Assembly (NCBI GenBank): GCA_036873755.1
Contig: JAVTVY010018892.1
Location: forward strand, 1 to 64,000
From: Hanleya hanleyi
Lineage: Eukaryota > Mollusca > Polyplacophora > Lepidopleurida > Hanleyidae
Direction of reading: 5' to 3'
Length of the DNA stretch: 64,000 nt
Shown here: in pieces, positions 11,622-23,624 of the stretch
Layout: the number at the start of each line of letters is the position of its first letter
How positions within the stretch are numbered: the stretch's first letter is position 1
Translations under genes and position numbers: made by a program
Notes under the pieces: generated by a model
The model's input: the letters and a program-made list of their open reading frames with translations, nothing else
Databases searched by the model: none
Told to the model about the DNA's origin: nothing

Positions 11622-13226
11622 ATGAATGGGGACGTTTTAATATTAGAAACTATAATAGCGGAACTCGAAAATGGAGAAAAACAGCAATGTAATATTGATG
11701 GTATATATAATGATTTCTGTTCATTTATTCACAATGAAATGGAAGCTAGATTACCCAGTAAAACCGTTTATATCTCAACTGGTCACAATAATAAGAAGCG
11801 TAGAATACAGGAACCATGGTGGAATGACAATCTTACAGTATCGTGGAACGGGGTGTGTGCAATTGAACGAGAGTGGGTCAAATGTAAGGATGGTGCGTCT
11901 AAAGCTGTTAAAAAAGTGTTAGTTGTCTGAAAGCGTACATTTTTTTACCGTACTGTGCAAAGGTGTAAACGGTGTCTATTGGTCCAGACAACAAAGAGAA
12001 CTCCTTGATTTAGATTCCACTAGTTCTAAAGATTTTTGGAAACAAATTGGTAAGGTTGGCGTGGGGCAAGATAGACGAGCAAATCCCTATGGAAATTAAA
12101 TCGAATGATAATATAATAAGCAACCCTGAAATGGTCTTAGAAACCTGGAAATACAGCCTCCAAGATTTGCGCAATTCTTCTGCTGATACCCATGAAAACG
12201 TAAATGCATCAGGAGAAGGTGATGTTAATACCAATGTAGACATTGATGAATTAAATGCTATTACATCTATGCAAGAAATAACATATGCTATAAGTAGCGC
12301 TAAAAATGGTAAAGCTCTGGGAATCGATTATATTCCATTAGAAGTATGTAGAAACGACATTTTTGTCAGATTTTTGTACAGAATATTTAATGTTTGCTTT
12401 CAATGTGAAAAAACACCCACTATATGGTCTAAAGGAATAATTAACCGAATTCCTAATCAAGTTCCTTGGATGCAAGGGATCCATTATCTCATAGAGGCAT
12501 TATGTTGGCCCCGGCTATCTATAAATTGTTTTGTGCTGTGCTAAATGCTAGATTGACAATGTGGGCGGAAGGTAATAATGTGAAGGTTTATGTGAAGAAC
12601 AAAATGGGTTTAGGTTCAAACGTGGCACAGTATACCACATTTTATCTTTGACACAAACAATTGAAACCCGAAAAAAAGAGACAAAGTTCATATTGTGCAT
12701 TTATTGATTTTAGCAAAGTTTATGATAGTATAAATAGAGTTATGTTACGGAAACGTTTGGAATCTGTTGGAATACAGGGGAGAATTCTTTGACGCAATAC
12801 GCTCAATTTCTCAAAATGTTTCATGTTGTGTCATATTAAATGACCTTAAGTCAGACTGGTTCGAAGTGAAGTGTCGATTCAGGCAGGGATATGTTTTGTC
12901 TCCCGTTCTCTTTAATTTGTACCTAGATGATCTAGTCTTATATTTGAAAAGCAGTGGTAAAAGTATTAATATTGACGGGGAGAGAGTGTGTATTCTCCTG
13001 TACGCTGACGATTTGGTTTTAATTGCTGATGATCTGAACTGTTTGCTCGAATATCTTTCGCTATGGTGCCATAATAACAAAATGTGTATCAATCATGGAA
13101 GTTGTGCATTTTCGTCCATCTATCAGTAAAGCGGAAAATGTGTTCATCTGTGATATTAACCAACTAGAGATAGTGGACCAGTATGCGTATCTTTGCCTTT
13201 TATTGACTCAAGACCTAGACTACAAT
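11622..13226 (+). pseudogene. Non-LTR retrotransposon reverse transcriptase, 5' part
   Basis: A decayed LINE ORF2. Readable pieces in changing frames include the linker before the reverse transcriptase (11622-11930), finger/palm blocks (12047-12544: AKNGKALGIDYIPLEV), then AFIDFSKVYDSI near 12700, FRQGYVLSPVLFNLYLDDLVLY near 12880 and the catalytic YADD box in LLYADDLVLIADD near 13000. Several frameshifts and stops break it. Polinton-derived element C interrupts it at 13226, and the reading continues at 16508. The LINE clade is not certain. Confidence 0.85.
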
Positions 13227-13605
13227 AGTAGTATACAGTACTGATATTCACTCGCATTTGGACGAGTGCGCAAGTGTTTTGGCGCAGGTATGACGTCATT
13301 TCCGGTTTTATGTAAAGGTTTCGTGGAGGTCATAGGGAGGTGTACGCAGGAGTGTTCTGCGCAACTATGACGTCACTTCCGGTCTGCGTGAATCGGGCGT
13401 GATCTTGGGGCATGTATTCCTCCGCGGTGATGTGGCCTGACGGTGATGCGGTCTGCCTCCGCGGACAGAAAGTAGTCCCAAATGCGTGGGTTTTCGTGAG
13501 AATGTTCGGCAATCTTCAGGGGCGAGAGGGGCCCCCTAGTGGACTGATTGGGTCGAGTAAGGTGTCAAAGTGAAGCGCTCCTCCAGGGTTATTCAGTCAT
13601 GGGTG

Positions 13606-14020
13606 GGTGCATGTGAAATTAGGATTTGTCCCCGAAAATATAAAAGCGGAACACGGACTTTATCCCTACAATAGGAGAAAACTCCTATCAACCCTATCCC
13701 AAAGGGCTAATATCGGTCCCTGGCTTATCGGGTCCTGCTGAGAGAGGTAGGGTGGGGGAGTGAGTGTATGTAAATTTAGGATTTGTCCCGGAAATATAAA
13801 AAGCGGAACACAGACTTTACCCCTAAAATAGAGGAAAACCCCTATCCCAAAGGGCTAATATCGGTCCCCTGGCTTATCAGGGTCTGGGTGCATGGATGGG
13901 TTCATGTAAAATGAGGATTTGTCCTCGAAAATATAAAAAGCGGAACACGAACACGGACCCCTACAGTAGGGGAAAACTCCTACCAACCTTATCCAAAAGG
14001 GCGAATATCGGTCCCCCGGG
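13606..14020 (+). repeat. Tandem units of about 147 bp, left arm of element C
   Basis: Repeats of GTAAATTAGGATTTGTCC, AATATAAAAAGCGGAACACG and GGGCTAATATCGGTCCC. The inverted array at 15540-16150 has the same units at roughly 144-149 bp spacing. Confidence 0.8.
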
Positions 14021-14024
14021 CGCT

Positions 14025-14419
14025 CGAGATGTGTTCCCATTAGACCGTGTGTATCCTGCTGCTTACGTTCTCAACACGGACCAGATGGATCGGTCCGGTG
14101 AACATTGGGTGGCCGTGTACTTGACAGAACAGCAGGGCGAATACTTTGACCCGTACGACCTGCCACCCCTCCATCCCGATTTAACAGACTTCATGGATCA
14201 AGGCACAGAGACGTGGTGTTGGAACAGTCAAACGTTGCAAAGCCTGACCAGTAGCGTGTGGACAATATTGCTTGTTTTACCTGTACCATCGATGCGGGGG
14301 AAGAACCGTATCTACCATCGTACAGATGTTTGACGAGTACCCCAAGGTCGAGGACCGAGATGTACTCATATATGACTGGGCCGACGATCATTTCAATGTA
14401 CAAGTCCCGTTCTGGGTTT
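14025..14419 (+). pseudogene. Broken adenain-like protease copy
   Basis: Near-identical to residues 26-157 of the protease at 41147-41620, but the first 25 codons are absent; the join to repeat sequence is at about 14025. The catalytic histidine block (GEHW) is kept. A 2-bp loss near 14258-14261 falls in the codon of the catalytic cysteine and shifts the frame, so the active site and the C-terminus are lost. Further substitutions include D for G after FDPY. It is dead, but it shows that the deletion derivative arose from an element with this gene. Confidence 0.9.
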
Positions 14420-14600
14420 AAGTTCTATCGATTTCAATGTACAAGCCCCCTGTTCTGGGCTTAAGTTCTATCGATTTCAATGTACAACCCCCCTGTTCTG
14501 GGCTTAAGTTCTATCGATTTCAATGTACATGCCCCCTGTCCTGGGCTTAAGTTCTATCGATTTCAATGTACAAGCCCCCTGCTCTGGGCTTCAGTTTTCC
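14386..14600 (+). repeat. Tandem repeat of the protease gene's last codons
   Basis: About five copies of a 42-46-bp unit (TTTCAATGTACAAGCCCC, CTGTTCTGGGCTTAAG, TTCTATCGA). The unit is a duplicate of the final nine codons and stop of the protease gene. The same array with a slightly different spacer lies at 41588-41765. Confidence 0.85.
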
Positions 14601-15535
14601 CGTGGTTGTTCTCACGTTGTTGATGTTATTTATTGTTGAATAAAAAACTTAATGAGATCTCGCAAAAAAACCTCTGTTTTCTGTGTGAGCATAAAACAAG
14701 CGGCCGTGAAGGCTATAACACACATGTGAGATTCAGTCAAACTGGCCTTGAACAACGTTGAGAAAGTAGCCAATCAGTGGCCTAGGCTGGGGCCAAATGT
14801 AACCAATGAATGTCCAGAAAACAATGCAAGAGCACTGCAGTGAAATAGAGAGCCAATGAAATCAGCCCACAGACCAAGTACATGTTTTGGTCTAGGTTAA
14901 AAGCGGGCATTCCAGCACAAAAATGTTGACGAGGAGTTACAAGTTACAAGAGCAACAGGTGGAGGTGCGAGGTGCGGGTAAAGACCAGGAAGACGCCGAG
15001 TGGAGACTCGTCCAACACCTATAGATTACTATAAGTTCCATGTATTTTTTCGTGCCAACACGGTTCTGTGAAAAACTGAGGGTTCCCCACTGGCCATTTA
15101 ACATGGGCATAGTGCTGGCGATATTCTGGGGGACCCTGTGCATTCCATGGGTGCTTCGGGAAGGCGAATAAAGGCTATCTATTGGACGGGAGGGCCTAAC
15201 ATAGCCGGAAGGGGGACCTTTGACCTTTTGACCTGGATGTGACCGTTGACCCGAAATTCACCCGCGCACTTCCGGTGATGCCGCACAGGCGTGTGGCCGG
15301 ATAATCCGCGCGCACGCGTGCGGCCGGGCCGGGCCAGGGAAAACCCGGATGGAAAATCCGGATGGAAAATCCGGACCATACGTCTAAGGTCTAAGAAAAA
15401 ATTGGAACTCTTCTGTGTTCGGAGGTAGTTTTTTTTGGTGATTCTGAAAACCGGAAGTGACGTCACACACTTGCGCAGACCCACCAAACCTCATGACCTG
15501 CGCAGTAACCTACATGGAAAAGACCCTGATGTAAG
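14601..15535 (+). other. 3' flank of Polinton gene block, copy in element C
   Basis: Contains AATAAA at about 14639, CCAATCA/CCAATGA motifs near 14770 and 14852, a GC-rich GGCCGGGCC stretch near 15320 and AAACCGGAAGTGACGTCACA near 15446. It parallels 41800-42730 of the main element in the same order. No gene is seen. Confidence 0.7.
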
Positions 15536-15539
15536 ATGA

Positions 15540-16150
15540 GTACCCTAATTTTACATGCACCCACCCAGGCCCCGATAAGCTCGGAGACCGATATTAGCCC
15601 CCACTAGACAGGGTTGATAGGCGTATTCCCCTATTGTAGGGGTAAAGTCCGTGTTCCGCTTTTTATATTTTTTCTGGAAAAACTTTTACATACACCCACC
15701 CCGCCTCTCTCAGCAGGCCCCGATAAGCCCGGGGGGCCGATATTAGCCCTTTTGGATAGGGCTGGTAGGAGTTTCCCCTATTGTAGGGATAAAGTCCGTG
15801 TTCCGCTTTTTATATTTTCGGGGACAAATCCTCATTTTACATGCACCCACCCATGCACCCAGCTCCAATATGCCCGGGGACCGACATTAGCCCTTTGGGA
15901 TAGGGTTGATAGGGGTTTTCCTCTATTGTAGGGGTAAAGTCCGTGTTTCGCTTTTTATATTTTCGGGACAAAACCTAAATTTACATACACCAACTCCCCC
16001 ACCCTACCTCACTCAGCAGGCCCTGATAAGCCAGGGGCCCATATTAGCCCTTTGGGATAGGGGTGATAGTTTTCCCCTATTGTAGGGATAAAGTCCGTGT
16101 TCCGCTTTTTATAGTTTCGGGACAAATCCTAATTTTACATGCACCCGCCC
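15540..16150 (-). repeat. Tandem units of about 147 bp, right arm of element C
   Basis: Four units with TTCCGCTTTTTATATTTTC at about 15657, 15801, 15950 and 16098, inverted relative to 13606-14020. Confidence 0.85.
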
Positions 16151-16507
16151 ATGACTGGATAGCCCTGGAGGAGCGCTTCACTTTGACACCTCACTCGACC
16201 CAATCAGTCCACTAGGGGCCCCTCTCGCCCCTGAAGATTGCCGACCATTCTCACGAAAACACACGTATTTGGGACTACTTTCTGTCCGCGGAGGCAGTCC
16301 GCATCACCGCGGAGGAATACATGCCCCAAGGTCACGCCCGATTCACGCAGACCGGAAGTGACGTCATACTTGCGCAGAACACTCCTGCGCACACCTCCCC
16401 ATAACCTCCACGAAACCTCCACATAAAACCGGAAGTGACGTCATACTTGCGCAAAAACACCTGCGCACTCGTCCAAATGCGAGTGAATATCAGTACTGTA
16501 TACTACT

Positions 16508-17431
16508 TACAATGCTATGGCTAAATATGTGGCCCAGTCCGCCGGTTGGGCTCTGGGTCTGGTTATAGCGAAATGTAAACCTTTAGGCAGTGTACCATAT
16601 GCCGTCTTTACAAAGTTGTATAATTCCATGGTCGTACCAGTAATTACCTATGGTGCTCCCATTTGGGGAACAGTCAATATATCCTGCATCAATGCCATCC
16701 AACACCGAGCTGAACATTTTTTTCTAGGCCTTGGAAAGCACACAAAAACTGCGGGTTTAAATGATGAAATATATTATCCAATGGAAAAGTGTGAGGAGAC
16801 AGTGGGATAAATGTTCACAAATGGGCGGGGAGAGGCTTAATAAGAACGTTTTTAGATGGGACAATGATGGATGTAAAAACTGGAGTGTTCAAGTTTGTAA
16901 ACAGTTGAGGGAATTAGATTATCCACACTTTGGTAATATAAATGTTTGTTTTAACGGTTATAGAAAAAATATGCATCAGCAGTTTGTTGAACAATGGAGT
17001 AATGTTGTTAACAGAGAAAATGCAAAACTCCGCCTGTATAGACTGTTCAAGACAGATTTCGATGAAAATTCTATGTCCGCGAGTTGATACCGAAACGTCA
17101 CAGAAGTGCGTTAGCTAAATTTCGTTGTGGAGTCGCGCCTAAACGTATAGGAACTGGGCGTTATGAAAATCTTCCAATAGAGCAACGTATAGGCCCACTC
17201 TGTAACAATGGCATACAGGATGAACTCCATGTGATTCTTAACTGTCCGGTTTACGAAGATTTGAGGGTCGATATTATGTCCGAAATTAGTTTTATTTATG
17301 ATGACTCTTTTAAAACAATGTCTGATAAAGAATTATTATGTGTAATTCTTTCTTTGGAAGAGTTAGTTAAATTATCGCCCAAAATCTGCCATAGAATACT
17401 TGAACGCCGCAGAGGTATCCTTTATGGGTAA
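16508..17431 (+). pseudogene. Non-LTR retrotransposon ORF2, 3' part
   Basis: Continuation of the LINE interrupted at 13226. It encodes the thumb/connection region (FTKLYNSMVVPVITYGAPIWG near 16610-16670) and then the C-terminal part with GPLCNNGIQDELHVILNCPVY (about 17190-17260), a pattern typical of LINE C-termini. There are at least two frame changes (about 16800 and 17085). The frame ends at 17431. Confidence 0.85.
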
Positions 17432-17804
17432 CCTTTTATTGTACAATCTGAATAACAGATCACTTGTATGTATGTGTATACTATTTTAATTGGATGTGTC
17501 TCCCGTAATTAATGTAGAGTCGCCCCTGCACATATCAGGGGAAGAGACGTTAATAAAATATTGAATTGATATTGAACTGCAAAAATAAGCTTACTTCTTA
17601 TGTCAAATCCGACGTACACTGTCCAGTCGTCCTGCAAGAATAATTTCGTCGTCAGATTCAGCGGTTCAGGAGAAAAAGATATTTGAAGGTTTTGGGGTAA
17701 ATCCAAGAAGTCCGCCAAACGGTTTATTCATACGAAAAATGGCCATTGGCGTGCGTAGCTTTCGGTCAAGTTTGAAATTTCAGTCGAAAGTTCCATCTAC
17801 TGCC
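17432..17804. other. LINE 3' flank and spacer; no gene
   Basis: AT-rich. It probably includes the 3' untranslated part of the preceding LINE. Nothing else can be supported. Confidence 0.5.
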
Positions 17805-17869
17805 GTTTCCTATGATGGCCGAGAAGGGACATCGCTGTATTGTGTTATGAATCTGGACCGACACACGAA

Positions 17870-18525
17870 GGCAGGATGCGAAGTCGCGAAGGCAGGATGC
17901 GAAGTCGCGAAGCCAGGATGCGAAGAACGAAGGCAGGATGCGAAGCGCGAAGTCAGGATGCGAAGGCAGGATGCGAAGTGCGAAGCCACGATGCGAGGCG
18001 CGAAGTCAGGATGCGAAGTCAGGATGCGAAGTCGCGAAGGCAGGATGCGAAGTCGCGAGGCCAGGATGCGAAGCGCGAAGTCAGGATGCGAAATCAAAAC
18101 ATGCAGCGCGAAATCAGGATGCGAAATCAAAACAATGCGAAGCGCGAAGCCAGGATGCGAAGCGCGAAGTCAGGATGCGAAATCAAAACAATACAATGCA
18201 AAGACTGGAAGTGGAGGGCGAAGTCAGGATGCGAAGTCAGGATGCGAAGCGCGAAGTCAGGATGCGAAGCGCGAAGTCAGGATGCGAAATCAAAACAATG
18301 CGGAGCGCGAAGCCAGGATGCGAAATCAAAACAATGCGAAGCGCGAGGTCAGGATGCGAAGTCAAAACAATGCGGAGAGCGAAGTATGGATGCGAAATCA
18401 AAACAATGCGAAGCGCGAGGTCAGGATGCGAAATCAAAACAATGCGGAGCGCGAAGTCAGGATGCGAAATCAAAACATCAGCATAGCGCGAAGTCAGGAT
18501 GCGAAATCAAAACATCAGCATAGCG
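17870..18525 (+). repeat. GCGAAGTCAGGATGCGAA satellite, left arm
   Basis: Head-to-tail variants of GCGAAGTCAGGATGCGAA, many with the spacer ATCAAAACAATGCGGAGC. Basic unit about 15-18 bp, longer unit about 36 bp. It opens long frames in all three phases of one strand, which is a consequence of the repeat and not evidence of coding. Confidence 0.9.
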
Positions 18526-20984
18526 CATGATCTATCAAAACGAGGCCGGTGTGTAGCCCTGATTCCTAATATGCATTGTAGGGGCAATTGAAGATTATTG
18601 CTGGTTGTTGTTATCACAGCAACGGAGGAAGTAAAATTATTCTGATGTGTACCTTTGCTTTGCATTACTGATGTTTTATAGAAATTCACAAATGATATTT
18701 TGAATATTTTCAGATCTGGCGTTTCGGGAATGATTAAAACCGACCCGAATAATTGATAATTAATACTGAAGGGCTCAAAGCTTTCGTAAGATTCTAAGTT
18801 AGCCTGGTGACTGTTCAGGTTGACATTTTTATTCCAATCTTGCAAAATTTTCAGTTAGCCTGGTGTGTGAATGGGCCATACCATCTAGGAATAATTGAGA
18901 ATTATTGCTTACCAGATAAATTGGTCTTTATATATGGTGTATATAGTGTAATTTTCCATGCTTGACAAACACGGGCTCTCGCTTTAAAATATGGCCATGT
19001 ATGAGTAGTATAGAAGCTATATGATAATTTAGTGATTCTAAAAAAAAAATTAGATATTTCAAAATTGAAAAAAAATTAAAATTTTAAAATTTAAATTAAA
19101 ATTTTTTTAAAATATATCTCTGACACAACAGTGCTACTTAGCCCTGTGTCCGAAACGAATGGGGCCAATTCTAAGACGGTGGTTTGTACAAATTTAGGAT
19201 TGATGATATAAAATGTGAAATCAAGGATCAATATTTCCATACATCCTTATTATGTGCTAATAAATATATACACACGGAAACAGATAGACTATTAACAAGC
19301 AGTAAGATAATTAGCTGTTAGTTTGGGGCTATTGTCTAAAACTCGTATGCTCGTCCCTCCATGCCAAAAGTCTACGTACAGGGCAATATCGTAATTCGCG
19401 AACATTAGGCTGGTTAAAACAGTTTCCTGTTTAGCATCACCGCCCGCCCCGAAATATTCGGCTGCTCCAAATTTTTTTCTTTATTCTTTTTTTCCTCCTC
19501 ATCTTTGGAATCGACGCTCCGAGACCGAAGTCAAGCGACTTAGAAGTAGACATCTCAATAAATGTACACTAAAATTTAATGATTTTTCTGTTCAATAAAC
19601 TCGTTACATCATTCATCCGATGATGCATATAGTTTGGAGTCCGAAGTCGAGATTGTCAAGGCCGAGGCCGCCAAACATTGCCAATTTATTGTTTCTCTGT
19701 TTACGTCAACCCTTTGGAATATAAGCATAAATAAAGAGATATTCTTGTCTATTCTATATGGTACAAATCGGCCGTGTTCTAATTCATTTCCAGAATTCCC
19801 CGTCAGTGTCCACCACAGAAACAGCCAAATCAAATAGTTCGATAAAACAGGCTTTGGGTGTGCATTTAAAACTTGCACAGTTATAAACCAGAATTGAAAA
19901 TACACAAATTGATATATATTTGTTCAAATATTATTCGAAATTCAAAACCATCTATCACTGAGTGATAATACCGCATGGTATCATAACGGTTCTCGGAAAC
20001 GGTCCCAATCCCGCTAAAAACGCATATCGCTCTCGCAACGGTCCTTTTCAGGGCCACCCAAAATTTACCGTCATCCCTCGAGGTGTAAGCCTATCGGCTC
20101 TGCAAAATCATGATCATCGACATGGATCGCTCAGCCTCATTATGGAATCACAACATACCCTAATTAACAAATTTAATAATAAGAGCTTGACAAAAATTTA
20201 CGTGGAGGGTGCCCGTAGGCTAATCATGTTATTTAGTCCAAGTGTCATTTTCCGCCGCCAAACTGTCACACTAAAAATACCACGTGGGAGATAGCCGGAT
20301 GCCATGGGAATTGGCCCATTTATGTTTGAATAAGAGTAACTGGGTTCCCGTTTTCAAGATATATTATTGCTGATTGTGAGTTCCCACAAATGTAGTGAAG
20401 AGAGGAAATCATCCCTCGATAGAATAACAAAAATCCACAAAAACGAGGCAATGTTTTGGGATTTTATTTTTAACATCATGCTCAACAGGAAATCAATTTT
20501 AACCAGCCTTGGGATGATCTGTTCAACCTGAAATGTACGAGACTAAGTCCTGCGAGAGTGTTATTAATACTGCCACTTTGATCTGCTTAGCAATTTATCT
20601 GGTAAGCAATAATTCTCAATTGTTTTTAGATGGTCTGGCCCATTCGCACACCAGGCTAACTGGAAATTATGTAAGATTGGAATAAAAATGTCAACCTGAA
20701 CAGTCACCAGGCTAATTAGAGTCTTACGAAAGCTTTGAGCCCTTCAGTATTAATTATTCGGGTCGGTTTTAATCATTCCCGAAACGTCAGATCTGAAGAT
20801 ATTCAAATTACCATTTGTAAATTTCTATAAAACATCAGTAATGCAAAGCAAAAGGTACAAATTAGAATAATTTTACTTCCTCCGTTGCTGTGATAATAAC
20901 AACCAGCAATAATCGTCAATTGCCTCTGCAATGCATATTAGGAATCAGGGTTACAAACCGACCTCGTTTTGATAGAATCATGCC

Positions 20985-21775
20985 CAATGCCCAATGTTTT
21001 GATTTCGCATCCTGACTTCGCGCTTGGCATTGTTTTGATTTCGCATCCTGACTTCGCGCTCCGCATTGTTTTGATTTCGCATCCTGACCTCGCGCTCTGC
21101 ATTGTTTCGATTTCGCATCCTGACTTCGCGCTCCGCATTGTTTTGATTTCGCATCCTGACCTCGCGCTCTGTATTGTTTTGATTTCGCATCCTGACTTCG
21201 CGCTCCGCATTGTTTTGATTTCGCATCCTGACCTCGCTCTTCGCATTGTTTTGATTTCGCATCCTGACTTCGCGCTCCGCAGTTTTGATTTCGCATCCTG
21301 ACTTCGCGCTTCGCATCCTGACTTCGCATCCTGACTTCGCGCTTCGCATCCTGACTTCGCATCCTGACGTCGCGCTCCGCTTCCAGTCTTTGCATTGTAT
21401 TGTTTTGATTTCGCATCCTGACTTCGCGCTTCGCATCGTGGCTTCGCCACTTCGCATCCTGGCTTCGCCACTTCGCATCCTAGCTTCGCAATGTTTTGAT
21501 TTCGCATCCTGACTTCGCGCTGCAGGTTTTGATTTCGTATCCTGACTTCGCGCTTCGCATCCTGGCCTCGCGACTTCGCATCCTGCCTTCGCGACTTCGC
21601 ATCCTGACTTCGCGCTTCGCATCCTGACTTCGCATCCTGACTTCGCGCTTCGCATCGTGGCTTCGCACTTCGCATCTTGACTTCGCCCTTCGCATCCTGC
21701 CTTCGTTCTTCGCATCCTGGCTCCGCCACTCCGCATCCTGCCTTCGCGACTTCGCATCCTGCCTTCGTGTGTCGG
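20985..21775 (-). repeat. GCGAAGTCAGGATGCGAA satellite, right arm
   Basis: Inverted counterpart of the array at 17870-18525, somewhat longer. Unit order differs between the arms, so the arrays have expanded or contracted after insertion. Confidence 0.9.
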
Positions 21776-21828
21776 TCCAGATTCATAACACAATACAGCG
21801 ATGTCCCTTCTCGGCCATCATAGTTTCC

Positions 21829-23387
21829 ACTTCAACGGAAGTAAATTTGAACTTCGAAACATCTGTATTCAGCATCTCGGTGTCCCATAACATAAATTTG
21901 GTCGTTTTCGGCATCCAAATCTGTTACATGAAAATCGGTCATTTTCACGAGTTTATTCACTGGGGCCTCGCGATAACCTCATACTGGAACGATGGTCACC
22001 AAAATTGGAATAGAAGATGGGGTATTATCTTACAGGATTAAAAAGAGCATGATTGAAGCAATATTATTCAGTTGCCACCCTCCCGAAAGCGCAAAGGCTA
22101 CCTGTTCCATCGCCTTAAAATGTACACAAATGACCCAGCACACCAGGTAACCTGGCCTTTTCGCTCAAACTTATAAAAAAATTCAGCATACATTCTCCAC
22201 CATTTTTTCGAGATAAGGGAGATAGGGTCATCCCTCCCGACCCCCATTACTGTAAATTTCGGAGGTGGACAATCAAGCTGGCTCAAATTGTTTTCCGATT
22301 AAAATTTGAAACGTGGTTTTGATATGTTTGAACTATTTTAATATACGTCACAGATGATTTCTGGTCCAGTCATATATAATGGCCAATAAAAGTTCGCCGA
22401 AAGTCAAGTCCTGATAATAATCTTACAACCAGAAACTGCAATGGAGGTTTGTGACCTCAAGAGTATAACAGGGGTGATTGAGTGCACACTGAGGCACATT
22501 TTGTGGTTTAGTCGTTTTTCTCCATTTTTGTTTCCTTTCATGCTCAAAAGCTCTCAAAATTACTGTATTTCTCATCAGATAATTATTGTCTGTTATGTTA
22601 TGCGGGGAACATAGCAAAAATAATAATAATAATAATAATAAAAAAATAACAAGAGCCCAAGGGGCTTCAATATACGCCCGTGTATCTGTAATTACATTGG
22701 TCCGAATTTCAAGGTTGTCTAATAGCCTTCATTCCAATTGAATGGCAGCTAGCAATCCAGAGAATGGTCTACGATTTTGTGCTTCTGAGAATGTAACGTA
22801 TATATCACAAATTATATTGAATGATAAACTAAAATCAGTTTAACGCTTGTTAACTGGTTGCCTTTGAAACAAGAACCGAGAGCTCACATATCCCACATTG
22901 AAATCGACAATAGTCAAACACAAGAAAATAGTAGTTTTCCTGCAAATGGATTCTTTTCAGGCGAAATAATTTTTCAAGAAAGGAAGAAAAATGTGAAGAA
23001 AGTGATGAAGTAAACCTTTGTTCTGAAGTTAATAATCCATCTTCACAAGTCCAAGCATATCCTAAATCCTCGCAGAGGGTTTACCTGGATATTTTTGTTG
23101 ATTCGAATGAGTTCTGAGTCGATGCCGCTATTATACAAACTCGTACATTTCATCCCTCACGCTTGTTTTGAATAAGCATGTCGGTATCCCAAGCCTGCTA
23201 TTTTGCTTTGACTTGGGATGTCTATTTCATCCTTACATCAAAGCAGTTCATCCCATGATGAAATCCAAACCAGTCACATCTACTACCTCACAGCGGATTG
23301 GCATAATCAGCTGGCTCATTGATTCGTTTGATTTAGGGGAAACCCCTTGACCTATTCATATCCCGAACTAGTATGGGTAACTAACCA
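21829..23387. other. No gene seen
   Basis: AT-rich intergenic sequence. A short AAT microsatellite lies at about 22619-22645, followed by AACAAGAGCCCAAGGGGCTT. The second is a short dispersed motif I associate loosely with mollusc repeats. Confidence 0.5.
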
Positions 23388-23429
23388 AGCCAGTGTATCG
23401 ATCCTAACAGATCGATTGATACACTGGCT
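23388..23429. repeat. 42-bp hairpin palindrome
   Basis: The arms AGCCAGTGTATC and GATACACTGGCT pair perfectly, with an inner GATC/GATC pair around CTAACA. It is isolated in non-coding DNA. No T-tract suggests a terminator role. Confidence 0.8.
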
Positions 23430-23624
23430 CTCAAGGATGTTAATAAACAGGTTCCCCAAGTTAAATTAGTAAATGTATGGTTTTTATTTCACAACAGTTT
23501 AACTAAATGGAACATGTATCAAATATGGGAGATAACTCCACAGGACAAATGCTATATACATGTAGGGGAGACAACTCTGAATATTCCAACCTAACACATA
23601 TAGTCAGCTATTAAACTTAATACA

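Larger units (their letters stand above)
13227..16507. mobile_element. Polinton-derived element (element C) with perfect TSD in a LINE
   Basis: Ends are inverted repeats starting AGTAGTATACAGTACTGATA. The flanks 13221-13226 and 16508-16513 are both TACAAT, a perfect 6-bp duplication, and the interrupted LINE resumes in frame after one copy. Inverted arms of about 790 and 970 bp carry CRE/ETS sites, a CCGCGG palindrome pair and tandem units of about 147 bp. The middle holds a broken copy of the protease gene and the 3' flank of the capsid-bearing element, so this is an internally deleted derivative of a relative of that element. Length 3281 bp; no intact gene. Confidence 0.9.
17811..21822. mobile_element. 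4.0-kb inverted-repeat element with satellite-filled arms (element D)
   Basis: Both ends read TATGATGGCCGAGAAGGG then ACATCGCTGTATTGTG. The flanks 17805-17810 and 21823-21828 are both GTTTCC, a perfect 6-bp duplication. Inverted arms (about 17811-18922 and 20589-21822) contain a GATGCGAAGTCAG satellite followed by unique inverted sequence. The interior of about 1.7 kb has only short frames without recognisable domains. A non-autonomous DNA transposon, sharing its terminal motif with element E (44645-47943). No transposase is visible, so the superfamily is unknown. Confidence 0.85.

Noticed and set aside
17739..18530. Long frames (180-263 codons) in three phases of the GATGCGAAGTCAG satellite, and their mirror at 20916-21793
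   Set aside because: All three phases are open because the short unit lacks stops. Products are simple Arg/Glu/Asp repeats and the array differs in length between the two arms.
23388..23429. Transcription terminator hairpin
   Set aside because: There is no T-run after it, no gene before it, and the sequence is eukaryotic.
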